This document shows, piece after piece, positions 1 to 9,328 of a stretch of 64,000 nt of DNA (the stretch's first letter is position 1; each line of letters begins with the position of its first letter). Origin of the DNA: an uncultured Prevotella sp. (GTDB lineage Bacteria > Bacteroidota > Bacteroidia > Bacteroidales > Bacteroidaceae); assembly GCA_900317685.1 (NCBI GenBank), contig ONHQ01000001.1, positions 1 through 64,000 on the forward strand. Direction: 5' to 3'. The translations under genes and the position numbers were made by a program. The notes beneath the pieces were generated by a model. The model was not told the DNA's origin. It ran no database searches and saw only the letters and a list, made by a program, of their open reading frames with translations.

Positions 1-432
1 TTATGGTGTGGAAAAACACGAAATAGCCCCAGTCTCACTCAAAACTAGCGAGGCTGGGGCTTTTTTGTATAGTGTCTCAAATGGAGGTTTCTTTACTTGG
101 GACACATCGCCCTGGCGGTTGACATACGAGATATAAGCCGGCACATCCGTGCGAGCCTCGTTGAAGCCGACCAGCGTCAGCGAGTCGGCAAGATAGGAAC
201 CTTCCACGATGTCCTCCTTGCCCTGTGCGTCGGTGTATCGCACGCGGATGGACTGGATGTCGAGATTGGAAGGGAGAGCGTAGTGCATTACGGCTCCGCC
301 CGACCGTGGCGTAAAGGACACGCTGGCAGCGTCGGGTGTTACGCCGAACGTCTTTTCGTCGTCACTGCTGCACGCTGTCATTGCGAGAGCAAGCAAGCAG
401 GCGGCTGATATATTGATAAGCGTTGTTTTCAT
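1..432 (-). CDS. Truncated DUF4959-type PUL lipoprotein
   Basis: This 143-residue ORF begins with a lipoprotein signal (LALAMTAC, lipidated Cys near residue 21). It continues with a DUF4959-like beta domain (VTPDAASVSFTPRSGGAVMH and a later AYISYVNRQGDVS). Proteins of this family are normally much longer because DUF5126/DUF5000-type domains follow, and they sit behind SusC/SusD pairs at the outer membrane. Here the family-like sequence ends near residue 115. The last residues come from an unrelated inverted repeat (72-105) and a terminator hairpin (25-66), and the stop codon lies at the window edge. The start is 41 bases after the susD stop, so it was the third gene of that operon. A remnant cut by an insertion is likely, but the DNA to the left is not visible. 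Confidence 0.65.
   Translation of the reverse strand: MKTTLINISAACLLALAMTACSSDDEKTFGVTPDAASVSFTPRSGGAVMHYALPSNLDIQSIRVRYTDAQGKEDIVEGSYLADSLTLVGFNEARTDVPAYISYVNRQGDVSQVKKPPFETLYKKAPASLVLSETGAISCFSTP
25..66 (+). terminator. Rho-independent terminator of a gene left of the window
   Basis: A 12-base stem (arms at 25-36 and 50-61, one mismatch) built on AGCCCCAG/CTGGGGCT is followed by six T on the plus strand. It would end a rightward transcript that enters from outside the window. It lies inside the truncated leftward ORF, which suggests that foreign DNA joined that gene. Confidence 0.6.
72..105. repeat. Imperfect inverted repeat at the break point of the truncated lipoprotein gene
   Basis: GTGTCTCAA at 72-80 faces TTGGGACAC at 97-105, with mismatches. 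The repeat sits exactly where the lipoprotein ORF loses its family-like sequence. It could be the right end of an insertion sequence, but no transposase is visible in the window, so this is an inference. Confidence 0.4.
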
Positions 433-472
433 ACTTATAGCTTATAATTTATACACTATACATTATCCATTA

Positions 473-2458
473 TTACCATCCCGGGTTCTGCTTGCAGCCG
501 GAGATCTGAATTTCCTCGGTGCGGATGGGGTGGAAGTAATCTCGTGGAGCAACGAACTTACGCTTGTTCCAGACGACTACGGGGCCGTGCCAGTTGTTAT
601 AGAAGCTAGCGGCGTTGTCACCGATGATGTTCCAACCATAGGCGGGCTCGCCGAGCTCCTCACCTTTTTTCCAGCGCAAGAGGTTGAAGTAGCGCTGCCC
701 CTCGAAGCTCAGCTCAATGTTTGTCTCCTGCTGTATGATGGAGCGCATGCCTTCCTTGGTTTGAATCATGCTGGGATGTTTGGACTGTCGCCACGAGGCT
801 TGCACGTCTGGGATTCCGGCGCGTTCACGCACCTTGTTGAGCGGCGCGTAGACTTTTTCGCTTGGTCCCTCGTACTCGTTCCAAGCTTCAGCGTCCATGA
901 GGTAGAGCTCGGCAAGACGGATCAGAGAGAAGGGGTCGTCGCTGCCCTTGGAAGGATAGCTGGTGGAATAGTTCTTACCGGCGATGTCGGAGTAGAGCGT
1001 TTTTTTCACCCAGTAGCCCGTGAGGTTCTGTGGGATGTCCTCTTGGACAGAGTTGGCATCGGTACCGAAACTTTCTCCTTTGTAGGCTTTGACGAGCAGG
1101 TTATAATCTGTCGACCATTTGTTCTCCTTCTCAGGTCCGCGCTGGAAATAGGTGCGGTCGGCGGCGATGTCGGCATAGAAGCGAGGTTCGCGGCGCAGAT
1201 GCAAGTTCAGAACAGGCGTACCAGCCGGGATGACCTTGTCGTAGGTAGCTTGGTCGGTCTCCTGGCTCATGCCTGTAAAACGCGAAGCATAGTCCCACGA
1301 CGGATCTTCATCGATAGGCAGTCCCTTGTCGGTATAGTACATCTCAACCATCTTCATGGTAGGAGCCAGACTGCCGAAGTTTTTGGAATCGTAGTTATAG
1401 TAGTCCGACGACTTCATGTAAGGAAGAATCCATGAATAGAGCTTATAGGCATAGTACATATAAGTATTTGGCGACTTCACAGAGAAGATGGACTCGGTGT
1501 TGTCGTAGTTGGGAGCCTGTGTGCGCTGCTCGAGATCCAACATCGTATTGAGCAGTTTTGTCGTTTTTGATGTGTTGCCACTGACGAGCTTGTATCCTGC
1601 CGACTCGCAGGCCTTGATAGCCTCGTCGCAGGCCACGGCGGCCTTGTGCCACTTCTCCGGGTCTTTTTGCTGTGGGAAAAGCTGCACGCCGTTGCGGTTC
1701 TTGAAGTCGGCGTAGTCGGTATTGCCGTTAAAGAGTGGTGAGGCCGCATAGGTAAGCACCACAGCTTTCAGTGCCAGTGCGCTCTCATGGTTGAAGTAAG
1801 CCTGATGAGAGGTGATTTGTTGTGCCTTAGACTGCAATCCGTCGTTGATGGCCTCGTCGATGAGCGATACGATGGCGTTGAAGCATGTGTCAATGGGCTG
1901 GCGTGGCTGCTTCATCTCGTCGAGCGAGGCGTTAGCCTCAATGTTCTCTGGTACGAGGATGATAGGGCCGTAGCGCTTGACGAGCTGGAAATAGATGAAG
2001 GCCTTGAGCACCTTGACCTCAGCCATCCATTCACGCTTCTCGTCACTTGTCATGTCGTATGTGTTGGGCACATACTTTAGGAAGAGATTGATGTAGCGAA
2101 GGGCATTGTAGTAGCTGGCCTGCGTCCATTTATTATCGATAGGGCTCTGCACATTCTGCTGTCCGTCGGCGACATTGGCCCACGAGAGCGTCGTGCTACC
2201 CTGTCCTTGCGGTGTGGTACGTGCGTACTGGTTGGCCACCCATTCGTCAGAGGCCATCATGCCAATATTATATGGTGGTTCGGCCAAGGAACTGATATAG
2301 GAATAACAGTCGGCCTCCTGTTCCTCTACGTTCTTGCGGACCTCGTAGATGGAGGGGATGGTGGTGATATCGTTCTCCGGCACGAGGTCGAGGAACTTGT
2401 TGCAAGATGTCAGCGAGAGAAAACCGCCAAACAAAAGCAATATGTTCTTGATTTTCAT
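473..2458 (-). CDS. SusD/RagB-family glycan-binding outer-membrane lipoprotein
   Basis: The protein has 661 residues with a lipoprotein signal ending in LSLTSC (Cys near residue 19), so it should sit on the outer leaflet of the outer membrane. The helical TPR-like SusD fold is indicated by the N-terminal FLDLVPEND motif, the region KVLKAFIYFQLVKRYG, the conserved ETNIELSFEGQRYFNLLRWK near the C-terminus and the typical final QNPGW. It lies 72 bases downstream of its SusC partner and would cap that transporter and hand glycan to it. The substrate cannot be read from the sequence, because no glycoside hydrolase is adjacent inside the window. Confidence 0.95.
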   Translation of the reverse strand: MKIKNILLLFGGFLSLTSCNKFLDLVPENDITTIPSIYEVRKNVEEQEADCYSYISSLAEPPYNIGMMASDEWVANQYARTTPQGQGSTTLSWANVADGQQNVQSPIDNKWTQASYYNALRYINLFLKYVPNTYDMTSDEKREWMAEVKVLKAFIYFQLVKRYGPIILVPENIEANASLDEMKQPRQPIDTCFNAIVSLIDEAINDGLQSKAQQITSHQAYFNHESALALKAVVLTYAASPLFNGNTDYADFKNRNGVQLFPQQKDPEKWHKAAVACDEAIKACESAGYKLVSGNTSKTTKLLNTMLDLEQRTQAPNYDNTESIFSVKSPNTYMYYAYKLYSWILPYMKSSDYYNYDSKNFGSLAPTMKMVEMYYTDKGLPIDEDPSWDYASRFTGMSQETDQATYDKVIPAGTPVLNLHLRREPRFYADIAADRTYFQRGPEKENKWSTDYNLLVKAYKGESFGTDANSVQEDIPQNLTGYWVKKTLYSDIAGKNYSTSYPSKGSDDPFSLIRLAELYLMDAEAWNEYEGPSEKVYAPLNKVRERAGIPDVQASWRQSKHPSMIQTKEGMRSIIQQETNIELSFEGQRYFNLLRWKKGEELGEPAYGWNIIGDNAASFYNNWHGPVVVWNKRKFVAPRDYFHPIRTEEIQISGCKQNPGW

Positions 2459-2530
2459 TGTTTCTTTATTTTATGTATGGGGACGCTGCGCAGCAGCGTC
2501 ATACGGAACAGAGCACTTGTAACGCAGGGC

Positions 2531-5500
2531 TTAGAAGCTGAAGTTGAAACCTGCGGAGTAGGTGCGCTGGATAGGATAGTTGAAGCCATTGCTGCCGAGC
2601 TCGACATCCCACAGCTTGAAGTTGGAGATGAGGAAGGGATTGTTGGCACGTACATAGATGCGCAGCGTCTTAGCTCCCATCTTGCGCAGTATCTTGGCCG
2701 GGACATTGTAGGCGAATTCCAGTGATGTGCAGCGCAGGAAATGGCATGACCGCATGAAGTAGGTACTATAGGTCGTGACCGAGTTGTTGGCACTTCTGTT
2801 TTCCTCAGCATTGTGGTAGGTGATGCTTCTCAGTGAAAGACGTGGCCAGAAAGCTTGGCTGTTCATGTTGTCGGTTGTCCAATGGTCGTCGGCGATAGCC
2901 TGCAACATGGCCGTACCACCCCAGAATGGTGTGATGGCCTCCGGGTCGATGAAGAACGAGCGCTGTCCAGAGCCCTGGAAAGCAAAGAGGAACTCGAACT
3001 GCTTGTAGTTGATGTTGCCATTGAAGCCATAGATGATACGCGGCGTGGTCGGGTAGCCGATGTGCACGGCATCGTTGATGTCGATCTTGCCGTCACCGTT
3101 GATGTCGCGGTAGCGGATGTCGCCTGGGCGTACGTCACCGCTCTGCGTGGGTGCATTGTCAATCTCGGCCTGGTCGTGGAAAAGTCCTTCTGCGATGTAG
3201 CCAATCTGCTGGCTGATGTCGTGTCCCACCTGCCGCTGCCATTCAGGCTTGTCGGCGGCCTCTTCCAATGACTTGAATTTCGCGCGGCTATAGGTGAAGG
3301 TGGTGTTTAAGATGACCCAGAAGTCAGGTGTGAAAGCCTTCTGAATCTTGCCGGAAAAGTCAAAACCGTGTGCCTTTACTTCGCCGATGTTGGCTAGCTG
3401 GTAGTATTCCAGTCCCATGTTGGCCGGCACCACACGACGATAGTCGAGGATGTTGTGGCGCACTTGCTTGTAGAAATCCATCTGAATATCGAAGAGTCCG
3501 TTAAACAGCTTGGTCTCGATACCCAGGTTGTTTTGCTCGTTGACCTCCCACTTGATGTTCGGATTGGCGTAGAACTTAATCTTGTAGCCCTTGGTGTTGG
3601 CCAGTCCCACACCCGGACGCGGGTCGATGCTGCCCCGCTGGTTGACCTGCTCAAGGTAGACAAAACGTGGCTCGTCGATGATACCGTCGTTGCCGACCTT
3701 ACCCCACGAATAGCGGAGCTTGAGGAAAGGAATGATTTTCTCCAACGGTTTCATGAACTTCTCCTTTGACAGCACATAGGCTGCACCGACAGCGGGGAAG
3801 AAGCCCATCTTGTTTTTCTTTGCAAATCGTTCTGAGCCGTTGTAGCCAAAGCTAGCCTCGGCAAAGTATCTGTCCTTGAAACCATAGGTGCCACGCATGG
3901 ACAAACCCATGTTGCGATGCTCCATGGCGTTGAGCACCTCGTCGGCTTGGTTGTCGGATTTCTGCTCAGCGTTAGCCACGGCTGTGAGAGATGTCTGGTG
4001 ATCGCCCCATGCTGCCGTGTGATACAGTCGTGCCTCATAGGTGAGCTGTGTGCTACCATAGCTGTCCTTGTCACCTATGGTAAGCGTTCGGCTTGCCTCA
4101 GTCTGGTTGGTTGGTGTCAACGAGAACTTGCCAGTCTGGTTGTCGTACTCCTTGAGAGAATAGAGATAAGGTGTGAGTTTGTAGGGGGTGGAATAGTATC
4201 CTGTCTTGACCAAGGAGACGTTGGCACGGAACTCCAAGCCCTTGATGAGACGCGAAAGATTGTAGATATACTCAATGCGGTTGGACGTGGAGTAACGGTT
4301 GCGCTCCTGATAACCAGAATGGATATAGGCGTAGGGGTTGTCCTTGACAGTGCTGCTGCCCGTGGGCACGCCGAAGCGTATGTGCGGCCAATTGTAAGTG
4401 TCATCGGCCGGATAGGATGGGGCGAAGTCCACCGGTGAGGCCTGGAAGACATAGCTATAAGCCTCCTGCACATTGGCCAGTGGGCCGTGGTACTTGTCCC
4501 AGTTGGTGGCTGAACTCAAGAGCAGGCGCATGCCCGGCTTCAAGTCGATGGTGAGGTTGGTACGGAACGAAAGTTGGTTGGTGTTGATGTTCACGTCGAA
4601 CTGGTTGAGCTTGTCGGTCTTGAGCATACCCGAGTCGTGGTTGTAGTTCAGCGAGACATAGTATTGCATGATCTTCGAACCGCCGCGGATGTTTACACCG
4701 ACGTGGTGGTTGATGTTGCGCTTCTTGAAGAGCGTGCTGTACCAGTCATTGGCAGGATAAGCCCAAGAAGGATATTTGCCGCTGGCAGTCATGGCGATGC
4801 GCTCCTGCGAGTATTTTGGCGTGGCGGAAGGATTGTCGTCGAGTTGTGCCTGATTGTAGTACTTCATATAGTCAATCGGGTTGACGACGTCGATCTCCTT
4901 GGTTGGCTCCGACATGATAGCCTCGTAGCGCACTGAGGTATAGACGGTGCCCTCCTCACCTTTCTTTGTGGTGACGAGAATGACACCGTTGGCACCGCGA
5001 GCGCCGTACATGGCCGTTGCCGAGGCATCCTTCATGACGTTGAAAGTCTCGATGTCCTCTACGGTCAGACGGGCCAGATCGACTTTCGAAGACTCTACGC
5101 CATCAATGAGAATCAGTGGGTCGGTGTTGGCTCCGGACTGGAAGGAGGTGATACCGCGCACGTAGAACTTCGTGTTCATCTCGTTCTCGGTCATGGCACC
5201 GGGCATACCGCCTGTCTGCCAGGCCACCATGCCTGGGATACGTCCGGCGAAACTTGTGGTAAGGTCAGAGCTGGAGGTCTTCAGGTCGCCCGGCCGGATG
5301 GAGGTGATGGAGCTCACCACGCTCTCCTTCTTCTGTGTACCGAAGGCAACGACCTGCACGTCTTTCAGGGTATGAGCGTCGGGGCGCATGTCGACGTCGA
5401 GCGTCTTCTTGCCTTTTACGGCGACGATCTCCTCGCGGTAGCCGATGAAGGTGAAGCGCAGAACGTCGCCCGCGTGTACCTCGATGCTAAAGTTGCCATC

Positions 5501-5926
5501 GAGTCCGGTCACAGCATAGGTCTTCGATCCCTGCACCCGGATGTTCACGCCCGGCAGTTCGGCACCGTTCTCGTCGACGACCTTACCCTTTAGAACATAG
5601 GTAGAGGCGGCGGGCTGTGCACCCTGTTTGGTGATGGTGATGTACTGCTGGTTGATGGTATAGCCGAGCGGCTTGCCCTCAAGCAGTTGTGTCATCGTGG
5701 AGTTGATGTCTTTTAGCGTCAACTTGCCTGAGAAGGTGTAACCCTTCAGGTCGTCGTTGATGTAGAGGAACCGATAATCGGTCTTCAGCTCCAGTTGCCT
5801 CAGTACCTGTGGCAGTGGTGCGTTCTTCACTTTCAGTGCTGCATCGTCTCCCTGAGCCAAGACCGGTGCGGCCCAAAGCGTTAAGAGACAAGTGAGCAAG
5901 AAAGTCAGTCTTAACATTTTACTCAT
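2531..5926 (-). CDS. SusC/RagA-family TonB-dependent transporter with STN domain
   Basis: The protein has 1131 residues. A signal peptide (to about residue 25) is followed by an STN domain (about 45-100, PLPQVLRQLELKTDYRFLYI), a carboxypeptidase-D regulatory-like domain (about 110-195, VLKGKVVDENGAELPGVNI), the TonB plug with ILIDGVESSKVD and ASATAMYGARGANGVILVTT, and a long beta-barrel ending in aromatic FNFSF. It imports bound oligosaccharide across the outer membrane using TonB energy. An STN domain usually means signalling to an anti-sigma factor/ECF sigma pair, yet none is encoded nearby. It is first in the operon with susD and the truncated lipoprotein. A second Met at codon 4 is an alternative start. 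Confidence 0.96.
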   Translation of the reverse strand: MSKMLRLTFLLTCLLTLWAAPVLAQGDDAALKVKNAPLPQVLRQLELKTDYRFLYINDDLKGYTFSGKLTLKDINSTMTQLLEGKPLGYTINQQYITITKQGAQPAASTYVLKGKVVDENGAELPGVNIRVQGSKTYAVTGLDGNFSIEVHAGDVLRFTFIGYREEIVAVKGKKTLDVDMRPDAHTLKDVQVVAFGTQKKESVVSSITSIRPGDLKTSSSDLTTSFAGRIPGMVAWQTGGMPGAMTENEMNTKFYVRGITSFQSGANTDPLILIDGVESSKVDLARLTVEDIETFNVMKDASATAMYGARGANGVILVTTKKGEEGTVYTSVRYEAIMSEPTKEIDVVNPIDYMKYYNQAQLDDNPSATPKYSQERIAMTASGKYPSWAYPANDWYSTLFKKRNINHHVGVNIRGGSKIMQYYVSLNYNHDSGMLKTDKLNQFDVNINTNQLSFRTNLTIDLKPGMRLLLSSATNWDKYHGPLANVQEAYSYVFQASPVDFAPSYPADDTYNWPHIRFGVPTGSSTVKDNPYAYIHSGYQERNRYSTSNRIEYIYNLSRLIKGLEFRANVSLVKTGYYSTPYKLTPYLYSLKEYDNQTGKFSLTPTNQTEASRTLTIGDKDSYGSTQLTYEARLYHTAAWGDHQTSLTAVANAEQKSDNQADEVLNAMEHRNMGLSMRGTYGFKDRYFAEASFGYNGSERFAKKNKMGFFPAVGAAYVLSKEKFMKPLEKIIPFLKLRYSWGKVGNDGIIDEPRFVYLEQVNQRGSIDPRPGVGLANTKGYKIKFYANPNIKWEVNEQNNLGIETKLFNGLFDIQMDFYKQVRHNILDYRRVVPANMGLEYYQLANIGEVKAHGFDFSGKIQKAFTPDFWVILNTTFTYSRAKFKSLEEAADKPEWQRQVGHDISQQIGYIAEGLFHDQAEIDNAPTQSGDVRPGDIRYRDINGDGKIDINDAVHIGYPTTPRIIYGFNGNINYKQFEFLFAFQGSGQRSFFIDPEAITPFWGGTAMLQAIADDHWTTDNMNSQAFWPRLSLRSITYHNAEENRSANNSVTTYSTYFMRSCHFLRCTSLEFAYNVPAKILRKMGAKTLRIYVRANNPFLISNFKLWDVELGSNGFNYPIQRTYSAGFNFSF

Positions 5927-6432
5927 AACCTTTTAGTTTAGTCTATTTTAAATTCTCTTACGTTATCAAATCGTAATGCGATTGAGAAAGGGTACCCCAA
6001 AATCAAAAAAGATTTAGATTCTTCTGTAAATAGGGCGTTTCTGTTTTCGGTTTTTAATTATTTGAAACGTTTGGAGACGGTTGTTGAATAGGCTTATGGC
6101 TCATTACGTGTTCGTTTCTATCATCAATGCGCATAAGATGATCGTGTGCCCCCTTGGGTCACTCACCTTAGCTGTTGCCAAGGTCATTCCCATCCCCAGT
6201 CTGCACTCCTATCGTTGCTTGACTGGAGTTGCCCATGCTTCAGCCCCTTTGAGGCTATAATTAGTGTATAGTGTAAATCTATGTCTGTTGGATAGACTGA
6301 CAAAAGAACAGCTCTGAGAATGTTTTTTTGAGCGAGATGTCCTTTGTCCGGATCTTTGCGATTTTCAGGTGGCTTTTCGTGAATATTTAATAGTTAGTAT
6401 GGTATATGGATTTAAGGGCTGGAGGGGAAATG

Positions 6433-6487
6433 AAAAAGGTACTTTGAGGGAAAATCTATAAAGAATTTCTCCTCAAAGTACCTTTTT
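6433..6487. repeat. 17-bp perfect inverted repeat, possible bidirectional terminator
   Basis: The arms AAAAAGGTACTTTGAGG (6433-6449) and its exact complement (6471-6487) surround a loop of 21 bases. The A-run and T-run at the outer ends give a terminator form on both strands. It could end the leftward porin transcript. Part of the right arm (CAAAGTACCTTTT) reappears at 6562-6574 in the adjoining repeat array. Confidence 0.6.
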
Positions 6488-6618
6488 GATGCTGTCATCA
6501 CGCCTCTTTGATGTGGTCATCTCACCTTTCTGACCATGTCATCTAAGCGTGATGACATGGGCAAAGTACCTTTTTGATGATGAGAAGACGGCTTTTTGTT
6601 TGTTTGAAGACGATTTTT
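6465..6618. repeat. Degenerate 22-nt tandem repeat array, seven units
   Basis: Units begin at 6465, 6487, 6509, 6531, 6553, 6575 and 6597. Five of them start with TGA, three share a GTCATC core and several end in CTTTT. Units 6465 and 6553 share their last 13 bases. There is no coding continuity. Units directly abut, so this is not a CRISPR array. Confidence 0.6.
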
Positions 6619-6706
6619 TCGTTTCCAAGGCTCAGCCGCTTCTATAGAATGAAAGTGCACGGTGATGTGCTTTTGTCAAGAACTTTAAACCTATTCTACC
6701 AGAACA

Positions 6707-9037
6707 TTAGTTGAAGAAGTTCCAGCTGATGCCAAAGCGGAAGACACTGCCGTTGAGCGGATAGTGCGGAGCGAAGAAATAGTTTTTCTTGCCCATGCTG
6801 GCGTTGACATGGCTCATCATCACGAAGAACCGCGTGTGCTGGAGGTGGAAGTTGGCATAGACATTGATGATCGGGCAGTTGCCGACTTTCACCTTGCTGT
6901 CGTTATCCTGCACGGCATACTGTCCGATGCCCGGCACATATTCCGGCGCGTTGTACTCGGTGAAGTAGCGCAGGTCACCACCTAAGTCGCATTTCAGCAC
7001 GTGGGCGATTTTGAACTTCAGATAGAGATTGGTGTAGACATTCAGCAACGGCAGGGGCAGCGCATCCTCATCCGTCGATTTTTGCACGGTGGCCACAGTT
7101 TCCCAGTTGAGGAGGCCAAACGTGAAATTCTGTCGGGCCTCGGCCGTGAACACGCTGATGGGCGAGCCGGCTTGTTTGACCGACACCTTATTATATAGGC
7201 GCTGATCGTTGTCGGTGGTGTAGCCCGTGGAGAAATAAGTGTAGTTGCGTAGCTCGTCGAAGGCGAATCGCAGTTGCGTGCGTGTCTTCTGATAGTTGAG
7301 CAGTCCTTGCAGATGGAGGTGGTCGATCATGCTCATGTCCTCATCGTCCCACCAGTAGTGGCGGCTCTGATAGTGACGATAGTAGAACGAGGGCTTCTCG
7401 TGGGCATAGAACCCCGATGCGGCGAGCGTCATCGTGTCCTTGAAGAGCGGGAAATTAAGGTCCACGCCACCGTTGATGTGTATCTCTCCGGCGTTGATAC
7501 CAGCCACACCGAGCATTCCGGTCACATTGTAGTGAAGTGTCTTGCCCTGTGTCTTGCTGAGTTGTGCGCCAATGCTCAGCGCGTTCTCATTCCAGGAACG
7601 CACCCCTGCGGAGTCGGGAAGCGTGAAATGACGTAGCTCGTGCTCGGCAAAGATCTTGGCTCCCGTCTTAACCCATTTGTTGAAACCTTCGAGCAGCGAG
7701 ATGGCAAACGTGTTGCGCAAGGTCCAACTCTTGGTCTGGTCGTAGATAGAGTCGCCGGAGAGTTTCTCAGCGACGGTGTATTTGTCGAGATAGTAGTTGG
7801 CCGGAGTCTGATAAGCCTCGTAGATGCGGCGGTAGTTGTCGAAGGCAAGGGTATGGATGAAACTGGTGACCGGGACGTACTCGTTCTTGAGCCACGAGGT
7901 GTCGGTCTTGGCTTTTTTCTCGGCAGCGATGAGGCTGTCGGCCACGGCCTTGCTGCTGACGCTGATGCGTCCGCCTTTGTCGATGGAGTCAGTCTTGGCA
8001 GGTCCTTCAGCGATTTTGGCGTCGTCGGGTCTTCCGGTGAACTTCTTCTTGTTTTTCAGTTCCTTCTCGGAGAGCTTTGCGCCACGCTTTGCGGCCTCTT
8101 TTTCAAGTTTTTCCTTGTCCTCCTGCTCCTGTTCCTCTTTCTTGGACTCCAAGGCGAATTTCTTCGCCTTGATCTCTTCTGCTGTCATCGGCACCTTGCG
8201 GTTGAATCCGATGCTGTAGCGCTGTGAGAAGAAGATGTGCTGGTTGTCGTTGCGGTTCCAGTTTTGAGTGAGCATCGTCGGTATCTCGTTCTCGGCATAG
8301 TTGTCGGTGAAGGCCTCGGGATGCGTGATGTAGTCGTCGTTGGTGATACCGCCGTTCTCGGTCACCTTCTCGTGGTTGGTGGAGGCGAGAAGATGGGCCT
8401 GATAGCGCTCACCCAGATAGGAGCCATACATCGTATAGTTGAAATGCGAGGCAGCCTGGCTGTCGTAGTAGCCACGGGCGTAGAGATAGTCGAAGTTGAA
8501 ACCGACGCCGAGCTTCTTGCCCGCGTTGACGCCGAACTTCGCGGTGAAGTGATCCTCACCGTTGGTACGGTTGCCGCAGTTGTTATACGTGAGGTTTGTG
8601 AATGGCGAGAGCGTGTTGGTGAAGTGAAACTCGCTGACGGGCTTCACGAAATAGTCGTAGGGCTGGGTGAAGATAAACTGCCCCTGGTTGTGTCGGTCAA
8701 TGAAGATGCGGGTCTGCCGTGCCGATCCGAGGTTGCCCGTAGTGTTGTATTCTCCACGAAGTCCCGTGGCGAAGACAGTGTTGGGAAACATGTGCGACAT
8801 GGTGTCGAGCGGCGCGGGCGTGCGGTCGCCAAAGCGCTCGTCGACGGTCCAGACATAGATGCCCTTGGGTATCTCTTTGTCCGATCCGAGCGAGTCGGTG
8901 TTGTTTCTTCCGTTTCTGCGGCTGATGTCTCCGTTCTCGTTGATTTGGTTGAAGTTGTCATTGCCTAAGGTGCTTTGCGCCATGGACAGCGAGCAATGGA
9001 TAGCGAGAAGGAAGAGCAGCGAGAGTATCTTCTTCAT
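6707..9037 (-). CDS. Putative outer-membrane porin of Bacteroidota type
   Basis: Taking the ATG at 9037, the protein has 776 residues and a signal peptide (MKKILSLLFLLAIHCSLSMA). An upstream in-frame Met would only add non-signal sequence. After an N-terminal segment with EIPKGIYVWTVDERFGDRTP, the protein alternates aromatic and polar strands typical of a beta-barrel and ends in FGISWNFFN. A charged, Lys/Glu-rich loop lies at about 290-370, probably extracellular or periplasmic. The pattern matches the Bacteroidota putative-porin family (Pfam porin_10-like). The start overlaps the stop of the preceding small membrane gene by ATGA, so the two are translationally coupled. Substrate unknown. Confidence 0.8.
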   Translation of the reverse strand: MKKILSLLFLLAIHCSLSMAQSTLGNDNFNQINENGDISRRNGRNNTDSLGSDKEIPKGIYVWTVDERFGDRTPAPLDTMSHMFPNTVFATGLRGEYNTTGNLGSARQTRIFIDRHNQGQFIFTQPYDYFVKPVSEFHFTNTLSPFTNLTYNNCGNRTNGEDHFTAKFGVNAGKKLGVGFNFDYLYARGYYDSQAASHFNYTMYGSYLGERYQAHLLASTNHEKVTENGGITNDDYITHPEAFTDNYAENEIPTMLTQNWNRNDNQHIFFSQRYSIGFNRKVPMTAEEIKAKKFALESKKEEQEQEDKEKLEKEAAKRGAKLSEKELKNKKKFTGRPDDAKIAEGPAKTDSIDKGGRISVSSKAVADSLIAAEKKAKTDTSWLKNEYVPVTSFIHTLAFDNYRRIYEAYQTPANYYLDKYTVAEKLSGDSIYDQTKSWTLRNTFAISLLEGFNKWVKTGAKIFAEHELRHFTLPDSAGVRSWNENALSIGAQLSKTQGKTLHYNVTGMLGVAGINAGEIHINGGVDLNFPLFKDTMTLAASGFYAHEKPSFYYRHYQSRHYWWDDEDMSMIDHLHLQGLLNYQKTRTQLRFAFDELRNYTYFSTGYTTDNDQRLYNKVSVKQAGSPISVFTAEARQNFTFGLLNWETVATVQKSTDEDALPLPLLNVYTNLYLKFKIAHVLKCDLGGDLRYFTEYNAPEYVPGIGQYAVQDNDSKVKVGNCPIINVYANFHLQHTRFFVMMSHVNASMGKKNYFFAPHYPLNGSVFRFGISWNFFN

Positions 9038-9255
9038 TTCAGAAATCTTAGTCCGCATTCGATGATCTTGAAAACCATGGAAGCGAGAATGATGATCGTG
9101 CCGACGGTGTTGTCGGACCAATAGAACACGGCGACGCCGATGAGCGCGCCGATCATGAAGATGGCGTTGAGCCAGTTGCGCAAAACGGGATACTGTCCCC
9201 GGCGCTTGATAGGCTCGAGCCTGCTGCGGTGTTCAATCTGTGAGTTGTCGTCCAT
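9034..9255 (-). CDS. Small membrane protein, two TM helices
   Basis: The product has 73 residues: a polar N-terminus (MDDNSQIEHRSRLEPIKRRG) followed by two hydrophobic helices (about 27-45 and 50-67) with a short loop. It ends in an ATGA overlap with the porin gene, so both are co-transcribed and coupled. The family is not recognised with a function. The tight linkage suggests a role in the inner membrane connected with the porin, but this is inference. Confidence 0.75.
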   Translation of the reverse strand: MDDNSQIEHRSRLEPIKRRGQYPVLRNWLNAIFMIGALIGVAVFYWSDNTVGTIIILASMVFKIIECGLRFLK

Positions 9256-9328
9256 CTGTCAATCTTTTGTTTGCTTTGTTGTTAGCTAAAGGAAGGAGGG
9301 GGAGGGGAGAGCGTTGGAGCATGCGGGG

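Larger units (their letters stand above)
5927..6706. other. 780-base intergenic region upstream of the susC gene
   Basis: No convincing coding sequence is visible on either strand. The left part must carry the promoter of the leftward susC gene, but no good TAnnTTTG match was found. The right part holds a 17-base perfect inverted repeat (6433-6487) that merges into a seven-unit, 22-nt-period array (6465-6618). The array lies 3' of the porin operon, which ends at 6707. Confidence 0.6.
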
